Of a stretch of 64,000 nt of DNA, positions 35,326-44,913 are shown in pieces. Source of the stretch: JBHHUI01 sp965248775. Lineage in GTDB: Bacteria > Chloroflexota > Anaerolineae > Anaerolineales > JBHHUI01. The notes below the pieces were generated by a model. That model saw only the letters and a list, made by a program, of their open reading frames with translations, searched no databases and was not told where the DNA came from. A program made the translations under genes and the position numbers. Location: assembly GCA_965248775.1 (NCBI GenBank), contig OZ252150.1:3658001-3722000 (forward strand). Direction: 5' to 3'. The number at the start of each line of letters is the position of its first letter. Position 1 is the stretch's first letter.

Positions 35326-35340
35326 CCAGAATCATTCTGG
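35326..35340. promoter_or_regulatory. Operator-like palindrome upstream of the phosphoribosyltransferase
   Basis: CCAGAATCATTCTGG is a perfect 7-bp inverted repeat about the central base, ending 17 bases before the start codon. It may bind a regulator. The rest of 35341-35540 holds no recognisable gene. Confidence 0.4.
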
Positions 35341-35576
35341 ATAGAATAGAAAGCTTGCAATGTCAGGCCAGTCTTGAAGCCCGATTATACCTTTCGCTGC
35401 TATTAGGGCTGGCTCCCTTTCCACGTATATATAAAAAATGGAACTGGCACTTCTGGCAATATTTGGATATACAATACGGTAGGCGTACGGCCATCTAGAA
35501 TCCCTGAATGTTCGTCCGACTGTTCTCGATAGCCCTAGGATAGTTTCCGGTGCGAAAGTGGCCCTCCTGTGAGAAG

Positions 35577-37019
35577 ATGCGAATGATCAAACCCGCATTT
35601 TCCACAGAAAGGGCCGCTGCAATGTTACGTGACCGCCACGAAATCGACAAGTTCTTCCTGGACATTCTGGCATTGACGAGTGAGATGGACCCGGTGTTGG
35701 CGCATATCGACGTATTGCTGGATGACGACGAGCTCTACCAGCGAGTGCGCGGTGACTTTGCGCGACGCTATCCGAAAACACTACAGACGGGCCGCCACTC
35801 CACGCCGGTGGAAGTCGTGCTCAGGGTGTTAGTCGTAAAGCATTTGTACGGCTGGAGCTACGCGGAAACAGAGAAACATGTCAGGGACAGTCTGGTACTG
35901 CGCCACTTCTGCCGCGTGTACTTCGAGCGCGTGCCGGACGAGAAGACGCTCCTGCGCTGGGCGAACCTGCTCCAACCTGAAACACTTATCTCCCTGAACG
36001 CCCACGTGTTGCAGCTGGCCAGCAGGCTAAAGATCACCCGTGGCCGCAAGCTGCGCACAGATGGAACGGTTGTCGAGACCAACATCCGCTACCCCACTGA
36101 CAACGGCCTGCTGGCTGATGGTGTGCGTGTGCTTGGGCGCACGCTGAGACGGGCGAAAACGGTGCTCGGTGACACGACCGAACTGACGCAAGAGACGTTC
36201 CGCAACCGCTCCCGCAGTGCCCGCAAGTATGCTCGCCAGGTGGCCAATCAGGCCCGCAGGCGCTCCGAGACAGCTAAAGCGCAGCTGACGACCACGTACC
36301 GCAAGCTGCTGCAGGTCGCCCGCCAGAGTGTGCAGCAGGCGAAAATCGTTCTGGAGCAGCTGCAGACACAGAAAGATCGCGCAGCGCAGCGCTTGACCGC
36401 GACCCTCGAGACCTTCACCCCGCGTGTCGAGCAGGTCATCAGTCAATGTGAGCGGCGGGTCTTCGCCGGCGAGAGTGTCCCGGCGAGTGAGAAGCTCGTA
36501 AGTCTCTTTGAACCGCATACCGCCATCATCCGCAGGAACAAGGTCCGCAAGCCCACCGAGTTCGGGCGCAAGGTCTGGCTCGATGAAGTCGACGGCGGCT
36601 TGCTAAGCAACTGGCGCGTCCTCGCTGGCAATCCGAACGATGTCAATCAGTGGCAACCTGCCCTCGACCAGCACACGCAGCAGTTTGGCTGCGCACCGGA
36701 ACAGGTCAGCGGCGATCGCGGACTCTACTCGCCCGGCAACGAAGCTTATGCTCGCGCATTAGGTGTCGCGCGCGTCATCTTGCCCAAGCCCGGGCACAAA
36801 TCCAAACAACGTCGGGCCCATGAAAAGCAACTCTGGTTCCGCCGTGGCCGGCGTTACCACGCCGGCGTCGAAGGTCGGATAAGTGTCTTGAAACGCCGCT
36901 ATCGACTCGACCGTTGCCGCAATCGTGGCGAAGCAGGCTTCCACCGTTGGGTCGGGCTGGCCATCCTGGCGGCCAATCTCAATACCATCGGTACCAAGCT
37001 GGCGGCCAAGGCCACGTAA
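35577..37019 (+). CDS. DDE transposase, intact copy 1
   Basis: About 480 residues from ATG 35577 (a GTG at 35550 is also in frame). N-terminal DUF772-like region (FFLDILALTSEMDPVLAHID, then LRVLVVKHLYGWSYAETE), catalytic Asp in KLRTDGTVVETNIRYPTD, a long helical insertion rich in Gln and Arg, a second Asp in QVSGDRGLYSPGN and Glu in HAGVEGRISVLKRRY. The signature LRTDGTVVETNIRYPTDNGL is typical of the ISNCY/IS5-like group. Intact; could mobilise the element. Confidence 0.88.
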   Translation: MRMIKPAFSTERAAAMLRDRHEIDKFFLDILALTSEMDPVLAHIDVLLDDDELYQRVRGDFARRYPKTLQTGRHSTPVEVVLRVLVVKHLYGWSYAETEKHVRDSLVLRHFCRVYFERVPDEKTLLRWANLLQPETLISLNAHVLQLASRLKITRGRKLRTDGTVVETNIRYPTDNGLLADGVRVLGRTLRRAKTVLGDTTELTQETFRNRSRSARKYARQVANQARRRSETAKAQLTTTYRKLLQVARQSVQQAKIVLEQLQTQKDRAAQRLTATLETFTPRVEQVISQCERRVFAGESVPASEKLVSLFEPHTAIIRRNKVRKPTEFGRKVWLDEVDGGLLSNWRVLAGNPNDVNQWQPALDQHTQQFGCAPEQVSGDRGLYSPGNEAYARALGVARVILPKPGHKSKQRRAHEKQLWFRRGRRYHAGVEGRISVLKRRYRLDRCRNRGEAGFHRWVGLAILAANLNTIGTKLAAKAT

Positions 37020-37109
37020 CTATGCAATTGTCAAGGTTCACTCCCAGCAAGAAGTTCGCCCTTGCCGATTTCTGATTAGGTGGTGCGAAAGTGGCCCTCC
37101 TGTGAGAAG

Positions 37110-38527
37110 ATGCGAATGATCAAACCCGCATTTTCCACAGAAAGGGCCGCTGCAATGTTACGTGACCGCCACGAAATCGACAAGTTCTTCCTGGACATTC
37201 TGGCATTGACGAGTGAGATGGACCCGGTGTTGGCGCATATCGACGTATTGCTGGATGACGACGAGCTCTACCAGCGAGTGCGCGGTGACTTTGCGCGACG
37301 CTATCCGAAAACACTACAGACGGGCCGCAACTCCACGCCGGTGGAAGTCGTGCTCAGGGTGTTAGTCGTAAAGCATTTGTACGGCTGGAGCTACGCGGAA
37401 ACAGAGAAACATGTCAGGGACAGTCTGGTACTGCGCCACTTCTGCCGCGTGTACTTCGAGCGCGTGCCGGACGAGAAGACGCTCCTGCGCTGGGCGAACC
37501 TGCTCCAACCTGAAACACTTATCTCCCTGAACGCCCACGTGTTGCAGCTGGCCAGCAGGCTAAAGATCACCCGTGGCCGCAAGCTGCGCACAGATGGAAC
37601 GGTTGTCGAGACCAACATCCGCTACCCCACTGACAACGGCCTGCTGGCTGATGGTGTGCGTGTGCTTGGGCGCACGCTGAGACGGGCGAACTGACGCAAG
37701 AGACGTTCCGCAACCGCTCCCGCAGTGCCCGCAAGTATGCTCGCCAGGTGGCCAATCAGGCCCGCAGGCGCTCCGAGACAGCTAAAGCGCAGCTGACGAC
37801 CACGTACCGCAAGCTGCTGCAGGTCGCCCGCCAGAGTGTGCAGCAGGCGAAAATCGTTCTGGAGCAGCTGCAGACACAGAAAGATCGCGCAGCGCAGCGC
37901 TTGACCGCGACCCTCGAGACCTTCACCCCGCGTGTCGAGCAGGTCATCAGTCAATGTGAGCGGCGGGTCTTCGCCGGCGAGAGTGTCCCGGCGAGTGAGA
38001 AGCTCGTAAGTCTCTTTGAACCGCATACCGCCATCATCCGCAGGAACAAGGTCCGCAAGCCCACCGAGTTCGGGCGCAAGGTCTGGCTCGATGAAGTCGA
38101 CGGCGGCTTGCTAAGCAACTGGCGCGTCCTCGCTGGCAATCCGAACGATGTCAATCAGTGGCAACCTGCCCTCGACCAGCACACGCAGCAGTTTGGCTGC
38201 GCACCGGAACAGGTCAGCGGCGATCGCGGACTCTACTCGCCCGGCAACGAAGCTTATGCTCGCGCATTAGGTGTCGCGCGCGTCATCTTGCCCAAGCCCG
38301 AGCACAAATCCAAACAACGTCGGGCCCATGAAAAGCAACTCTGGTAACGCCGTGGCCAGCGTTACCACGCCGGCGTCGAAGGTCGGATAAGTGTCTTGAA
38401 ACGCCGCTATCGACTCGACCGTTGCCGCAATCGTGGCGAAGCAGGCTTCCACCGTTGGGTCGGGCTGGCCATCCTGGCGGCCAATCTCAATACCATCGGT
38501 ACCAAGCTGGCGGCCAAGGCCACGTAA
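37110..38527 (+). pseudogene. DDE transposase, broken copy 2
   Basis: Nearly identical to copy 1 but disabled twice. A 25-base deletion at about 37690, flanked in copy 1 by a CGAA repeat, shifts the frame after LGRTLRRA. A TTC-to-TAA change at 38345-38347 stops the later frame in KQLW. Other differences (H to N, G to E, CCGG to CCAG) show that the copies have diverged, so this is not an assembly echo of copy 1. Confidence 0.88.
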
Positions 38528-38612
38528 CTATGCAATTGTCAAGGTTCACTCCCAGCAAGAAGTTCGCCCTTGCCGATTTCTGATTAGGTGGTGCGTTTTG
38601 CACCGGAAACTA

Positions 38613-39082
38613 GCGTAGTCACACTTTCAGAAGTGAGAGCACTCGAACTAAAACGCGACGTGTTTATGAAGGTGCTTAAGAAACAACCCCAACTAGCGCT
38701 GAATGTAATGCAAAACCTTGCGGGGCGTCTGCGCTTTGCTGTGACCTACATCGAGGGAGCAGTGGAATGGACGCAGCGCATTGCCGAAGGCGATTACGAT
38801 TTTGCGACGCAGCAACTGCAGGATGTCCAATCCACGATCGTCGATTCGAATAAAGGTGATGAAGCTCGTGCTGATCAACTTTTGATGGGGTTTTTCCATA
38901 TGCTGGAGGGCATCCAGGAGCGCGAGGAGAAATTGAAAAGTCAGCTCGCGCAGCTCGATATTGATATCGACGAGACCAAACGCGAGCAGCAGGTCGGCGC
39001 GATATCGCAAAGCACAATGTTTGGCCGCATTCGTTCGGCGGCTTTCAAGTTCCGCAATCGCCGCGATATAACCAATACTTAA
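38613..39082 (+). pseudogene. C-terminal remnant of a cNMP-binding regulator-like protein
   Basis: About 155 residues continuing directly from the right end of the insertion sequence. The start (VVTLSEVRALELKRDVFMKV) matches the last strands of a cyclic-nucleotide-binding domain, followed by LNVMQNLAGRLRFAV and a long coiled-coil tail with no DNA-binding helix-turn-helix. The N-terminal half is absent from the left flank of the element (35341-35540), so it was deleted, probably with the IS event. It has no start of its own except codons borrowed from the element. It converges with the methyltransferase gene. Confidence 0.7.
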
Positions 39083-40017
39083 TTTAACGGTTCCTTGAAA
39101 TCGTATATACCATTGCGAATGGGCCAGCGTTTCCCGCAGCCCTGCGCTGCTCCACAGTAGAGATGGTCCTCACGCGTTTCCAGTGCGTTGGAGCCACAGG
39201 CCGGACAAAGAAAGAACTCACCTTCGGCAGCAACCACCGACTCATTCCCATCCGCAGCGGCCCCAACGAAAATACTTGGAGAATATTGGAGCCACGCGCC
39301 GGCCGGCTGCAGGAGCGCATCCGCGCGCACTAGCAGCTCTGTTGGCACGACGCGTTTGAGAGGCTGCAGTCGGAAATTTGAGACGGCCCGCTGCGTACGA
39401 ATGATAAAGCCAGACTCTTTCAACCAGCGTCCCATTGTACGCGGATGAAAATCGAAATTCAGTTCGACAAATTCAATCGGGTCTGGGTGGAACGGGCTCC
39501 ATTTCTGGCGGCGCAATAAGTAACGCACAATCGATTTCAGATTTCGCTTGTTTGCAAATTCCAGTATGAAAGCGCCATGCGGGCGCAACACGGTGCGTAT
39601 ACTGCTGAGCGCGGACCGGGCGTCCACCATATGATGAATGACACGCACCATCGTGACGGTGTCGAACAACCCCGCAACAAATGGCAATTGATAAACATCT
39701 GCCGCAACATAGGTGTATCGTTCGCTCCGTCCGAGGCGTTCCTGGGCTTGTTGTAATTGAGTGCGCGAGTAGTCGAGCAGGACTACACGCTCAAAATTGT
39801 GCAGTTCGGAGGTGAGCCGACCAGCCCCAGCGCCGACTTCCAGGGCCAACGATCCGCTCCGCGGCAGCAGATGTTGTAGTGCAATCCGCTCGACACGATC
39901 TTCGTAATCGCGCGCGCCACTATCCCAGAATTCGGCTTGATATTGTGAGCCTTCGTAATCGCAGACCGGACGTGTTGCAGCTACGGATTTGCGTTCGGAT
40001 TGATGAGTTCCGCCCAT
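39079..40017 (-). CDS. SAM-dependent methyltransferase with fused Trm112-like zinc ribbon
   Basis: 312 residues. Class I methyltransferase: motif I LALEVGAGAGRL, VVLLDYSRTQLQQA, TMVRVIHHMVDARSA and a post-motif region LRPHGAFILEFAN. The last about 55 residues (FFLCPACGSNALETRED, then YCGAAQGCGKRWPIRNGIYD) form a Trm112/UPF0434-like zinc ribbon with CPxC and a second cysteine pair. Trm112 is normally a separate activator of methyltransferases, so a fusion is notable. The gene overlaps the upstream membrane-protein gene by 37 bases and the converging remnant by four. Substrate unknown. Confidence 0.8.
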   Translation of the reverse strand: MGGTHQSERKSVAATRPVCDYEGSQYQAEFWDSGARDYEDRVERIALQHLLPRSGSLALEVGAGAGRLTSELHNFERVVLLDYSRTQLQQAQERLGRSERYTYVAADVYQLPFVAGLFDTVTMVRVIHHMVDARSALSSIRTVLRPHGAFILEFANKRNLKSIVRYLLRRQKWSPFHPDPIEFVELNFDFHPRTMGRWLKESGFIIRTQRAVSNFRLQPLKRVVPTELLVRADALLQPAGAWLQYSPSIFVGAAADGNESVVAAEGEFFLCPACGSNALETREDHLYCGAAQGCGKRWPIRNGIYDFKEPLN

Positions 40018-40766
40018 GAGTTGGGCGCGGATTGTAGCAGATCGTCATACGGTGCGAAGAGATCCCGCAAGTTCGTGAATGGTCCGTGCAGTTCGGTCTG
40101 TTGCAACGGAATGTCTACATCTACCGGGATGCTGACCGGAATCTGCAATTCGACTGGGATGTCCTGAATGACAGGAATACTCAGATCGAGCGCGATCGGT
40201 AATTGCGTCCCCGCGGGAAGCACGATTGTTGTGGGGGCGTTGTTGATCTGTAGGATACCGCCGTCGATAGTGACGGACGCGCCCCTCATGACCGTCGGTT
40301 GTGTGAGGGTGACGATTGTTTCCTGCTGCAGGGCAAGGTCGAAATCGGCTGTCACCTTGTCGCTGACGGAGATGGTTGTGTCAACAGGTATCGTCGTGCG
40401 AATAGTGGCTTGATCCAGTGCGACGAAATTGTCGTGCAAGCCACGGACAAGCGGGTCGGCGACGTCATTTTTAATTTTGAAGACGGATGTGGCGAGGACG
40501 AGAACAATGACAACCAGAACAATGTTCACGACGAAGGAGAACAGGATAGCAAAAGTTTTGAAGCCATCCCAGGTGAAAATATTTCGGTGCCCACGCAATG
40601 GCTGGCTTCCATTCTGCGTAGATTTCATTTCATAGGCCGCTGACAGAGGTGGTGCTGCCACCGGCACAGGCAGTGATCGATCATCTACTCCTTCTTGCTC
40701 GTCTATACGATCTAACAATTTGCGAAACCGATCCTTATCGTCGGTAGGTGTTGACTCTTGAGTCAT
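39981..40766 (-). CDS. Single-pass membrane protein, unknown function
   Basis: 261 residues from ATG 40766, supported by AAGGAG eight bases upstream. A charged cytoplasmic N-terminus (about 85 residues) is followed by one transmembrane helix (ILFSFVVNIVLVVIVLVL). The extracytoplasmic domain of about 150 residues is rich in Thr, Val and Ile with beta-like patterns (TTIPVDTTISVSDKVTADF; IPVELQIPVSIPVDVDIPL). No family recognised. It overlaps the methyltransferase start, so the pair is co-transcribed. The 210 bases upstream (40767-40976) hold its promoter region and no gene. Confidence 0.75.
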   Translation of the reverse strand: MTQESTPTDDKDRFRKLLDRIDEQEGVDDRSLPVPVAAPPLSAAYEMKSTQNGSQPLRGHRNIFTWDGFKTFAILFSFVVNIVLVVIVLVLATSVFKIKNDVADPLVRGLHDNFVALDQATIRTTIPVDTTISVSDKVTADFDLALQQETIVTLTQPTVMRGASVTIDGGILQINNAPTTIVLPAGTQLPIALDLSIPVIQDIPVELQIPVSIPVDVDIPLQQTELHGPFTNLRDLFAPYDDLLQSAPNSWAELINPNANP

Positions 40767-40976
40767 CACGTACACTCCTTAAGCTACGTCTATACTATTC
40801 GACATTACCCCCATTCCCCCCTCAAGGAATGACCGGACCACGTGCAGCCGCCCAATATTTATAAATTGAACGGCATGGTGGACGTATTGTATCCACATCG
40901 ACTCAATCGAGCCAATAGAAATAATAAACGCCGCATACTCTGCGCGCCAGTGGATTTTCAAACTGAATTTAATGTT

Positions 40977-42440
40977 CTAGCTGGAAATCTGTTGAAGTGC
41001 TTCTTCCAGCAAGCGGCGAACGACTTGCGGATTGGATTGGCCGCGCATGCTGCGCATGACCTGGCCAAAAAACCAATTGGAGAGAGTGTCTTTGCCTGCC
41101 AGGTATTGCTCCACCTGTGCGGGGTTGTCCGCCAGGACCTGTTGAACGGCTGCAGCAATTGGGGCCTCGTTGCTTACCTGTTGCAGCCCATGCGCTTTGA
41201 TGATATCCGCCGGGGCTGCGCCGCTCTCGACCATCTCGCGCAGCACATCCCGCCCGGACGTAGCATTGATCTGCCCGCCTTCGACGATTCGGATTAACTC
41301 AACCAGCGCGCTAGGCGTTACCGGGACAGACTCAAAGTCGATTTCGGCGGTATTAATCAAGCCGAATAACTGCGAGGTCAACCAATTTGCAATGGACTTC
41401 GGCTCCACTTTCGATTCTGCGCTTGCCCCTGCTTGGACAGCCTGGTCGAAAAATGCCGCCACGGCGGGTTCCGCCACGAGTACGCCGGCGTCGTAATTGT
41501 TCAGCCCCGCATCGAGCAAACGTTGCTTTCGGGCTGCAGGCAGCTCTGGGAGTTCAACGCGGATCTTCTCAACCCATTCGCGTTCGATCTGCAATGGCGG
41601 CAGGTCAGGTTCGGGGAAATAGCGATAGTCCTCTGCCAATTCTTTACTACGCTGCGAAACAGTTTCACCCTTGGCCTCGTTCCAGCCGAGCGTTTGCTGC
41701 TCCACAGTGCCGTCCGAGGCATAAATCTGGCTTTGCCGCGCGATCTCATACTCAACGCTACGGGTCAATGCGCGAAACGAGTTCAGGTTTTTAATCTCGG
41801 TGCGGGTGTTGAGGACATCTGTGCCGACTGCCCGCACGGAGACGTTCGCTTCAAAGCGGATCACGCCTTTTTCCATATCGCCGCTATTGACGCCCAGATA
41901 GCGAAGGATAGCGTGCAATTGGGTGGCGTAGGCGCGCACTTCATCCCCAGAGCGCATGTCTGGTTCGCTGACGATCTCCAGCAGGGGCACGCCCGCACGG
42001 TTCAAGTCCACCAGTGAGGCAGACGCATTCCGGGCATGGATCAGTTTGCCGGTGTCTTCTTCCAGATGCACTCGTCGAATGCGTACCCTCTTGGCTTCGA
42101 TGCCCGTATCAATATCCAGATGGCCGTTTACCGCCAGCGGAAGATCGTATTGTGAAATCTGATATCCCTTGGGCAGGTCCGGGTAAAAGTAGCTTTTGCG
42201 GGCAAACACATTGACCGGAGCGATCTCACAGTTCAATGCCAGGCCCACCAATATGCCAAGTTCGATGGCGCGCTTGTTAATCACAGGCAGCATGCCCGGC
42301 ATTCCTGTGCACACTGGGCAGACAAAGCGGTTCGGTTCGGCTGCTATGGAATCCACCACGGCACAGCCGCAAAACATTTTGGACTTTGTGAGTAGTTCGG
42401 CGTGGACTTCGAGGCCAATTACAGGTTCAAATGCAGACAC
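40977..42440 (-). CDS. gatB: Asp-tRNA(Asn)/Glu-tRNA(Gln) amidotransferase subunit B
   Basis: 487 residues, full length, from a GTG start. GatB core: VIGLEVHAELLTKSKMFCGC, VCPVCTGMPGMLP, YFYPDLPKGYQISQYDLPLA, IRRVHLEEDTGKLIHA, GVPLLEIVSEPDM, then the helical tRNA-binding YqeY-like C-terminus. The zinc cysteines are present (FCGCA, CPVC). It phosphorylates misacylated Glu- or Asp-tRNA, using ammonia from GatA. The organism therefore makes Gln-tRNA and/or Asn-tRNA by the indirect route. Last gene of an apparent six-gene operon beginning with gatC at 46713. Confidence 0.96.
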   Translation of the reverse strand: MSAFEPVIGLEVHAELLTKSKMFCGCAVVDSIAAEPNRFVCPVCTGMPGMLPVINKRAIELGILVGLALNCEIAPVNVFARKSYFYPDLPKGYQISQYDLPLAVNGHLDIDTGIEAKRVRIRRVHLEEDTGKLIHARNASASLVDLNRAGVPLLEIVSEPDMRSGDEVRAYATQLHAILRYLGVNSGDMEKGVIRFEANVSVRAVGTDVLNTRTEIKNLNSFRALTRSVEYEIARQSQIYASDGTVEQQTLGWNEAKGETVSQRSKELAEDYRYFPEPDLPPLQIEREWVEKIRVELPELPAARKQRLLDAGLNNYDAGVLVAEPAVAAFFDQAVQAGASAESKVEPKSIANWLTSQLFGLINTAEIDFESVPVTPSALVELIRIVEGGQINATSGRDVLREMVESGAAPADIIKAHGLQQVSNEAPIAAAVQQVLADNPAQVEQYLAGKDTLSNWFFGQVMRSMRGQSNPQVVRRLLEEALQQISS

Positions 42441-42490
42441 TATCAGTTTCCGGAAAGCGACTTAAAAGTCGCGGATTAATGGACTCGGGT

Positions 42491-43603
42491 TTATAAAACT
42501 TCCGATAGGGCAGTATATTCCAGCCCGAATGCTTCTGCCACAGCCGGGTAAGTGATGCGACCGTTTAGTACGTTGACACCCAAACCCAGACCCGCATCTG
42601 ATTCCACGGCCGCTTTCAATCCCTGATTTGCAAGCTTCAAGCCATACGGCAATGTGGCATTAGAGAGCGCATATGTCGAGGTGCGTGGGACCGCGCCTGG
42701 CATGTTAGTGACGCCATAGTGAATGACGCTATCGATCTCGTATATTGGATCGCTTTGCGAAGTGGGTTTGATCGTTTCAATGCAGCCTCCCTGATCAACC
42801 GCCACATCCACCATCACGGCGCCGGGTTTCATGGCGCTGATCATCTCGCGTGTGACAAGGCGTGGGGCACGCGCACCGCGCACCAGGACCGCGCCGATGA
42901 CAACATCGGAGACTCGCACTGCATCGGCGATGTTGCGTGGATTAGAACTGAGCGTGTTGAAGTTGCCATGCAGCACCTGATCCAGATACCGTAAGCGATC
43001 GGCGTCAATATCCAGGATGACGGTCTGGGCACCCATACCCAGTGCGATCTGTGCAGCGTTGATTCCGACCACACCCCCGCCTATGATAGTGAGGGTCGAA
43101 CGGCGCACACCAGCCACACCCCCAAGTAATTTTCCGCGCCCGCCGTTGGCTCTCTGTAAGTAGTTGGCGGCCACTTGCACCGACATGCGTCCGGCGACTT
43201 CGCTCATCGGAGTGAGCAGTGGGAGCGCGCCGCGTTTGGACTCAACGGTCTCGTAGGCCACCGCGCACACGCGTCGCTCCATCAGAGCGTGCGTGAGTTC
43301 TTCTTCCGCGGCCAAATGCAGATATGTAAAGAGCAGTTGTTCGGCGCGCATCAGCTGATATTCTTCCGGGTGTGGCTCTTTCACCTTCATAATCATGTCA
43401 GCGCGTTCCCAGACTCCGGCTGCGCTCGGGACGATCTCTGCTCCGGCGGCGGAGTATTCGGCATCTGAGAATCCGCTGCCGTCGCCTGCGCTGGTCTGCA
43501 CCAATACCTGATGACCCGCCATGATGAATGCTTCGGCTCCACCGGGGGTGAGTGCTACACGGTATTCGTTGTCTTTGATTTCTTTTGGTATGCCAACAAT
43601 CAT
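42491..43603 (-). CDS. ald: Alanine dehydrogenase
   Basis: 370 residues from ATG 43603, with GGAG ten bases upstream. It matches Ald throughout: MIVGIPKEIKDNEYRVALTP, MKVKEPHPEEYQLMR, YLHLAAEEELT, the NAD-binding TIIGGGVVGINAAQIALG, VDVAVDQGGCIE and VTNMPGAVPRTSTYALSNAT. It interconverts L-alanine and pyruvate with NAD and ammonia. It lies inside the gat operon, where it may link amino-acid supply to tRNA amidation, although this is only context. Confidence 0.96.
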   Translation of the reverse strand: MIVGIPKEIKDNEYRVALTPGGAEAFIMAGHQVLVQTSAGDGSGFSDAEYSAAGAEIVPSAAGVWERADMIMKVKEPHPEEYQLMRAEQLLFTYLHLAAEEELTHALMERRVCAVAYETVESKRGALPLLTPMSEVAGRMSVQVAANYLQRANGGRGKLLGGVAGVRRSTLTIIGGGVVGINAAQIALGMGAQTVILDIDADRLRYLDQVLHGNFNTLSSNPRNIADAVRVSDVVIGAVLVRGARAPRLVTREMISAMKPGAVMVDVAVDQGGCIETIKPTSQSDPIYEIDSVIHYGVTNMPGAVPRTSTYALSNATLPYGLKLANQGLKAAVESDAGLGLGVNVLNGRITYPAVAEAFGLEYTALSEVL

Positions 43604-43666
43604 GCTGTGTGATCTCCGTAGTGCGTTGTTGGAAGGGCTATGGCGATCCAAATTGTGCTGCGGTGT

Positions 43667-43915
43667 TTATTCGTCTGTGACTGGGAGTATATCCCAGCGG
43701 TCTTGCCATTCTCGGTACACCAATTCAAAGATCAAACCAGCAGATGTGCTCACCCGAAAGCCGGGTCCATCGGGCAACCGCCAGCGAGTGATGATCTCGT
43801 TAACTTTATGACGCTTGCCCTCCCATTCGAAGGCGAGCGGGCGTTCGGCGTACTCGCCACCGGAGTAACATTCTACCCGCGTGGCATGTTTATTCGAAGC
43901 CGAGTTCGGATTCAT
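43667..43915 (-). CDS. Small conserved hypothetical protein (DUF6504-like)
   Basis: About 82 residues. Features: RVECYSGGEYAERPLAFEW, KVNEIITRWRLPDGPGFRV and LIFELVYREWQDRWDI; similar small proteins in other bacteria are grouped as DUF6504, often near DNA-polymerase-type genes. The start is uncertain: ATG at 43915, or TTG at 43921 with no better ribosome site. It overlaps the nucleotidyltransferase gene by about 26 bases, so it belongs to the same transcript. Function unknown. Confidence 0.68.
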   Translation of the reverse strand: MNPNSASNKHATRVECYSGGEYAERPLAFEWEGKRHKVNEIITRWRLPDGPGFRVSTSAGLIFELVYREWQDRWDILPVTDE

Positions 43916-44879
43916 CTCCAACGTTGAATGTGCGGTAACGCCCCATTACATGTGCAGCGCGTCCCACGAGGGAGCGCGCGAGAACTGCGTCGCGCAAATG
44001 TGCTCCAGCTTCGATGATCGATTCGCGCACGATAGAGGATTCGATCTGGCAATCTGCGCCAATGGTGGTGTATGGGCCGATCACGGAATTGTAGATACGC
44101 GCTGTTGGATGGATGTTCACAGGCGGCACGATAATAAACCCGTCGGCCTGCACGCTGTCGGAATTGTCCTGGCCATGGCCGAGCAAGTAGTGGTTGGTCT
44201 CAAGGACGGTCTCCGGTTTGCCACAATCCTGCCAGACCTCCACTTCCTCCACACGCATCTTCATTCCGCGATCCAATAGTAGCTGCATGGCATCGGCGAG
44301 ATAGTATTCACCTTTGGTCTTAATGTCTTCGCTGAGCTGCTCTTCAATCGCAGACATTAAGGCCGGACCATCTTTGATGTAGTAAAAACCAACTACGACT
44401 AGGTTGTTTTCCATCGTATCGGGCTTTTCGATCAGGCGCGCAACGTAACCATCCGGGCCGACCTCAGCCACGCCAAACCGGCGTGGGTCCTCAACACGTT
44501 TTACCCAGGTGACAGCGTCGGTCGATTCATCTTTAAGCTTCGCGAGATCGGTTTCGATGAGCGTGTCGGCGAAGCCGATAAGTATCGGGCCGTCCACATT
44601 ATCTTTGGCGAGGAATACAGCCGGGGACTGCCCGTTGAGTTCCTTCTGCTCAAAGTAACTGCCGGTGAGTTGGGGATATTTATCGTCCAAATAGACCTCG
44701 ATCTGTTCGCCAAGATAGCCTGTGATGAAGATGAATTCTTCGACAGGCACACTTTCAAACATATCGAGCAGATGGCCGAGCATGGGTTTGCCGGCGACGT
44801 TGATCAGCGGTTTGGGCTTGCTAAACGTGTGGGGGCGGAGCCGCGTTCCAAACCCGGCGAGCGGGATGATAACTTTCAT
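43890..44879 (-). CDS. Sugar nucleotidyltransferase (glucose-1-phosphate thymidylyltransferase-like)
   Basis: 329 residues from ATG 44879; 74 codons of open frame further upstream have no coding character. Signature MKVIIPLAGFGTRLRPHTF with the conserved Arg, then KPKPLINVAGKPMLGHLLD, ILIGFADTLIETDL, RRFGVAEVGPDGYV, and a left-handed beta-helix C-terminus with hexapeptides (IHPTARIYNSVIGPYTTIGA). It activates sugar phosphates with NTP for polysaccharide synthesis. The sugar cannot be assigned. It lies 34 bases after gatA. Confidence 0.9.
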   Translation of the reverse strand: MKVIIPLAGFGTRLRPHTFSKPKPLINVAGKPMLGHLLDMFESVPVEEFIFITGYLGEQIEVYLDDKYPQLTGSYFEQKELNGQSPAVFLAKDNVDGPILIGFADTLIETDLAKLKDESTDAVTWVKRVEDPRRFGVAEVGPDGYVARLIEKPDTMENNLVVVGFYYIKDGPALMSAIEEQLSEDIKTKGEYYLADAMQLLLDRGMKMRVEEVEVWQDCGKPETVLETNHYLLGHGQDNSDSVQADGFIIVPPVNIHPTARIYNSVIGPYTTIGADCQIESSIVRESIIEAGAHLRDAVLARSLVGRAAHVMGRYRTFNVGDESELGFE

Positions 44880-44913
44880 CTGAGAATATCCTGGGCAAGC
44901 GGCATCAGTGTTG

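Larger units (their letters stand above)
35541..38612 (+). mobile_element. DDE insertion sequence (ISNCY/IS5-like) with tandemly duplicated interior
   Basis: Outer inverted repeats TAGTTTCCGGTGCGAAA (35541-35557) and TTTTGCACCGGAAACTA (38596-38612) match at 16 of 17 positions. Between them are two direct copies of about 1.5 kb, starting at 35549 and 37082, which lack inner terminal repeats. The junction reads through GGTGCG, a hexamer also present at both outer ends (35549, 38590). This points to tandem duplication of the inside of one element at that microhomology. The second copy differs by a 25-base deletion and a few substitutions. TA at both outer edges may be part of the repeats or the target. 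Confidence 0.82.

Noticed and set aside
35549..38595. Composite transposon made of two IS copies
   Set aside because: The copies are directly adjacent with no cargo and lack inner terminal repeats; internal duplication explains the structure better.
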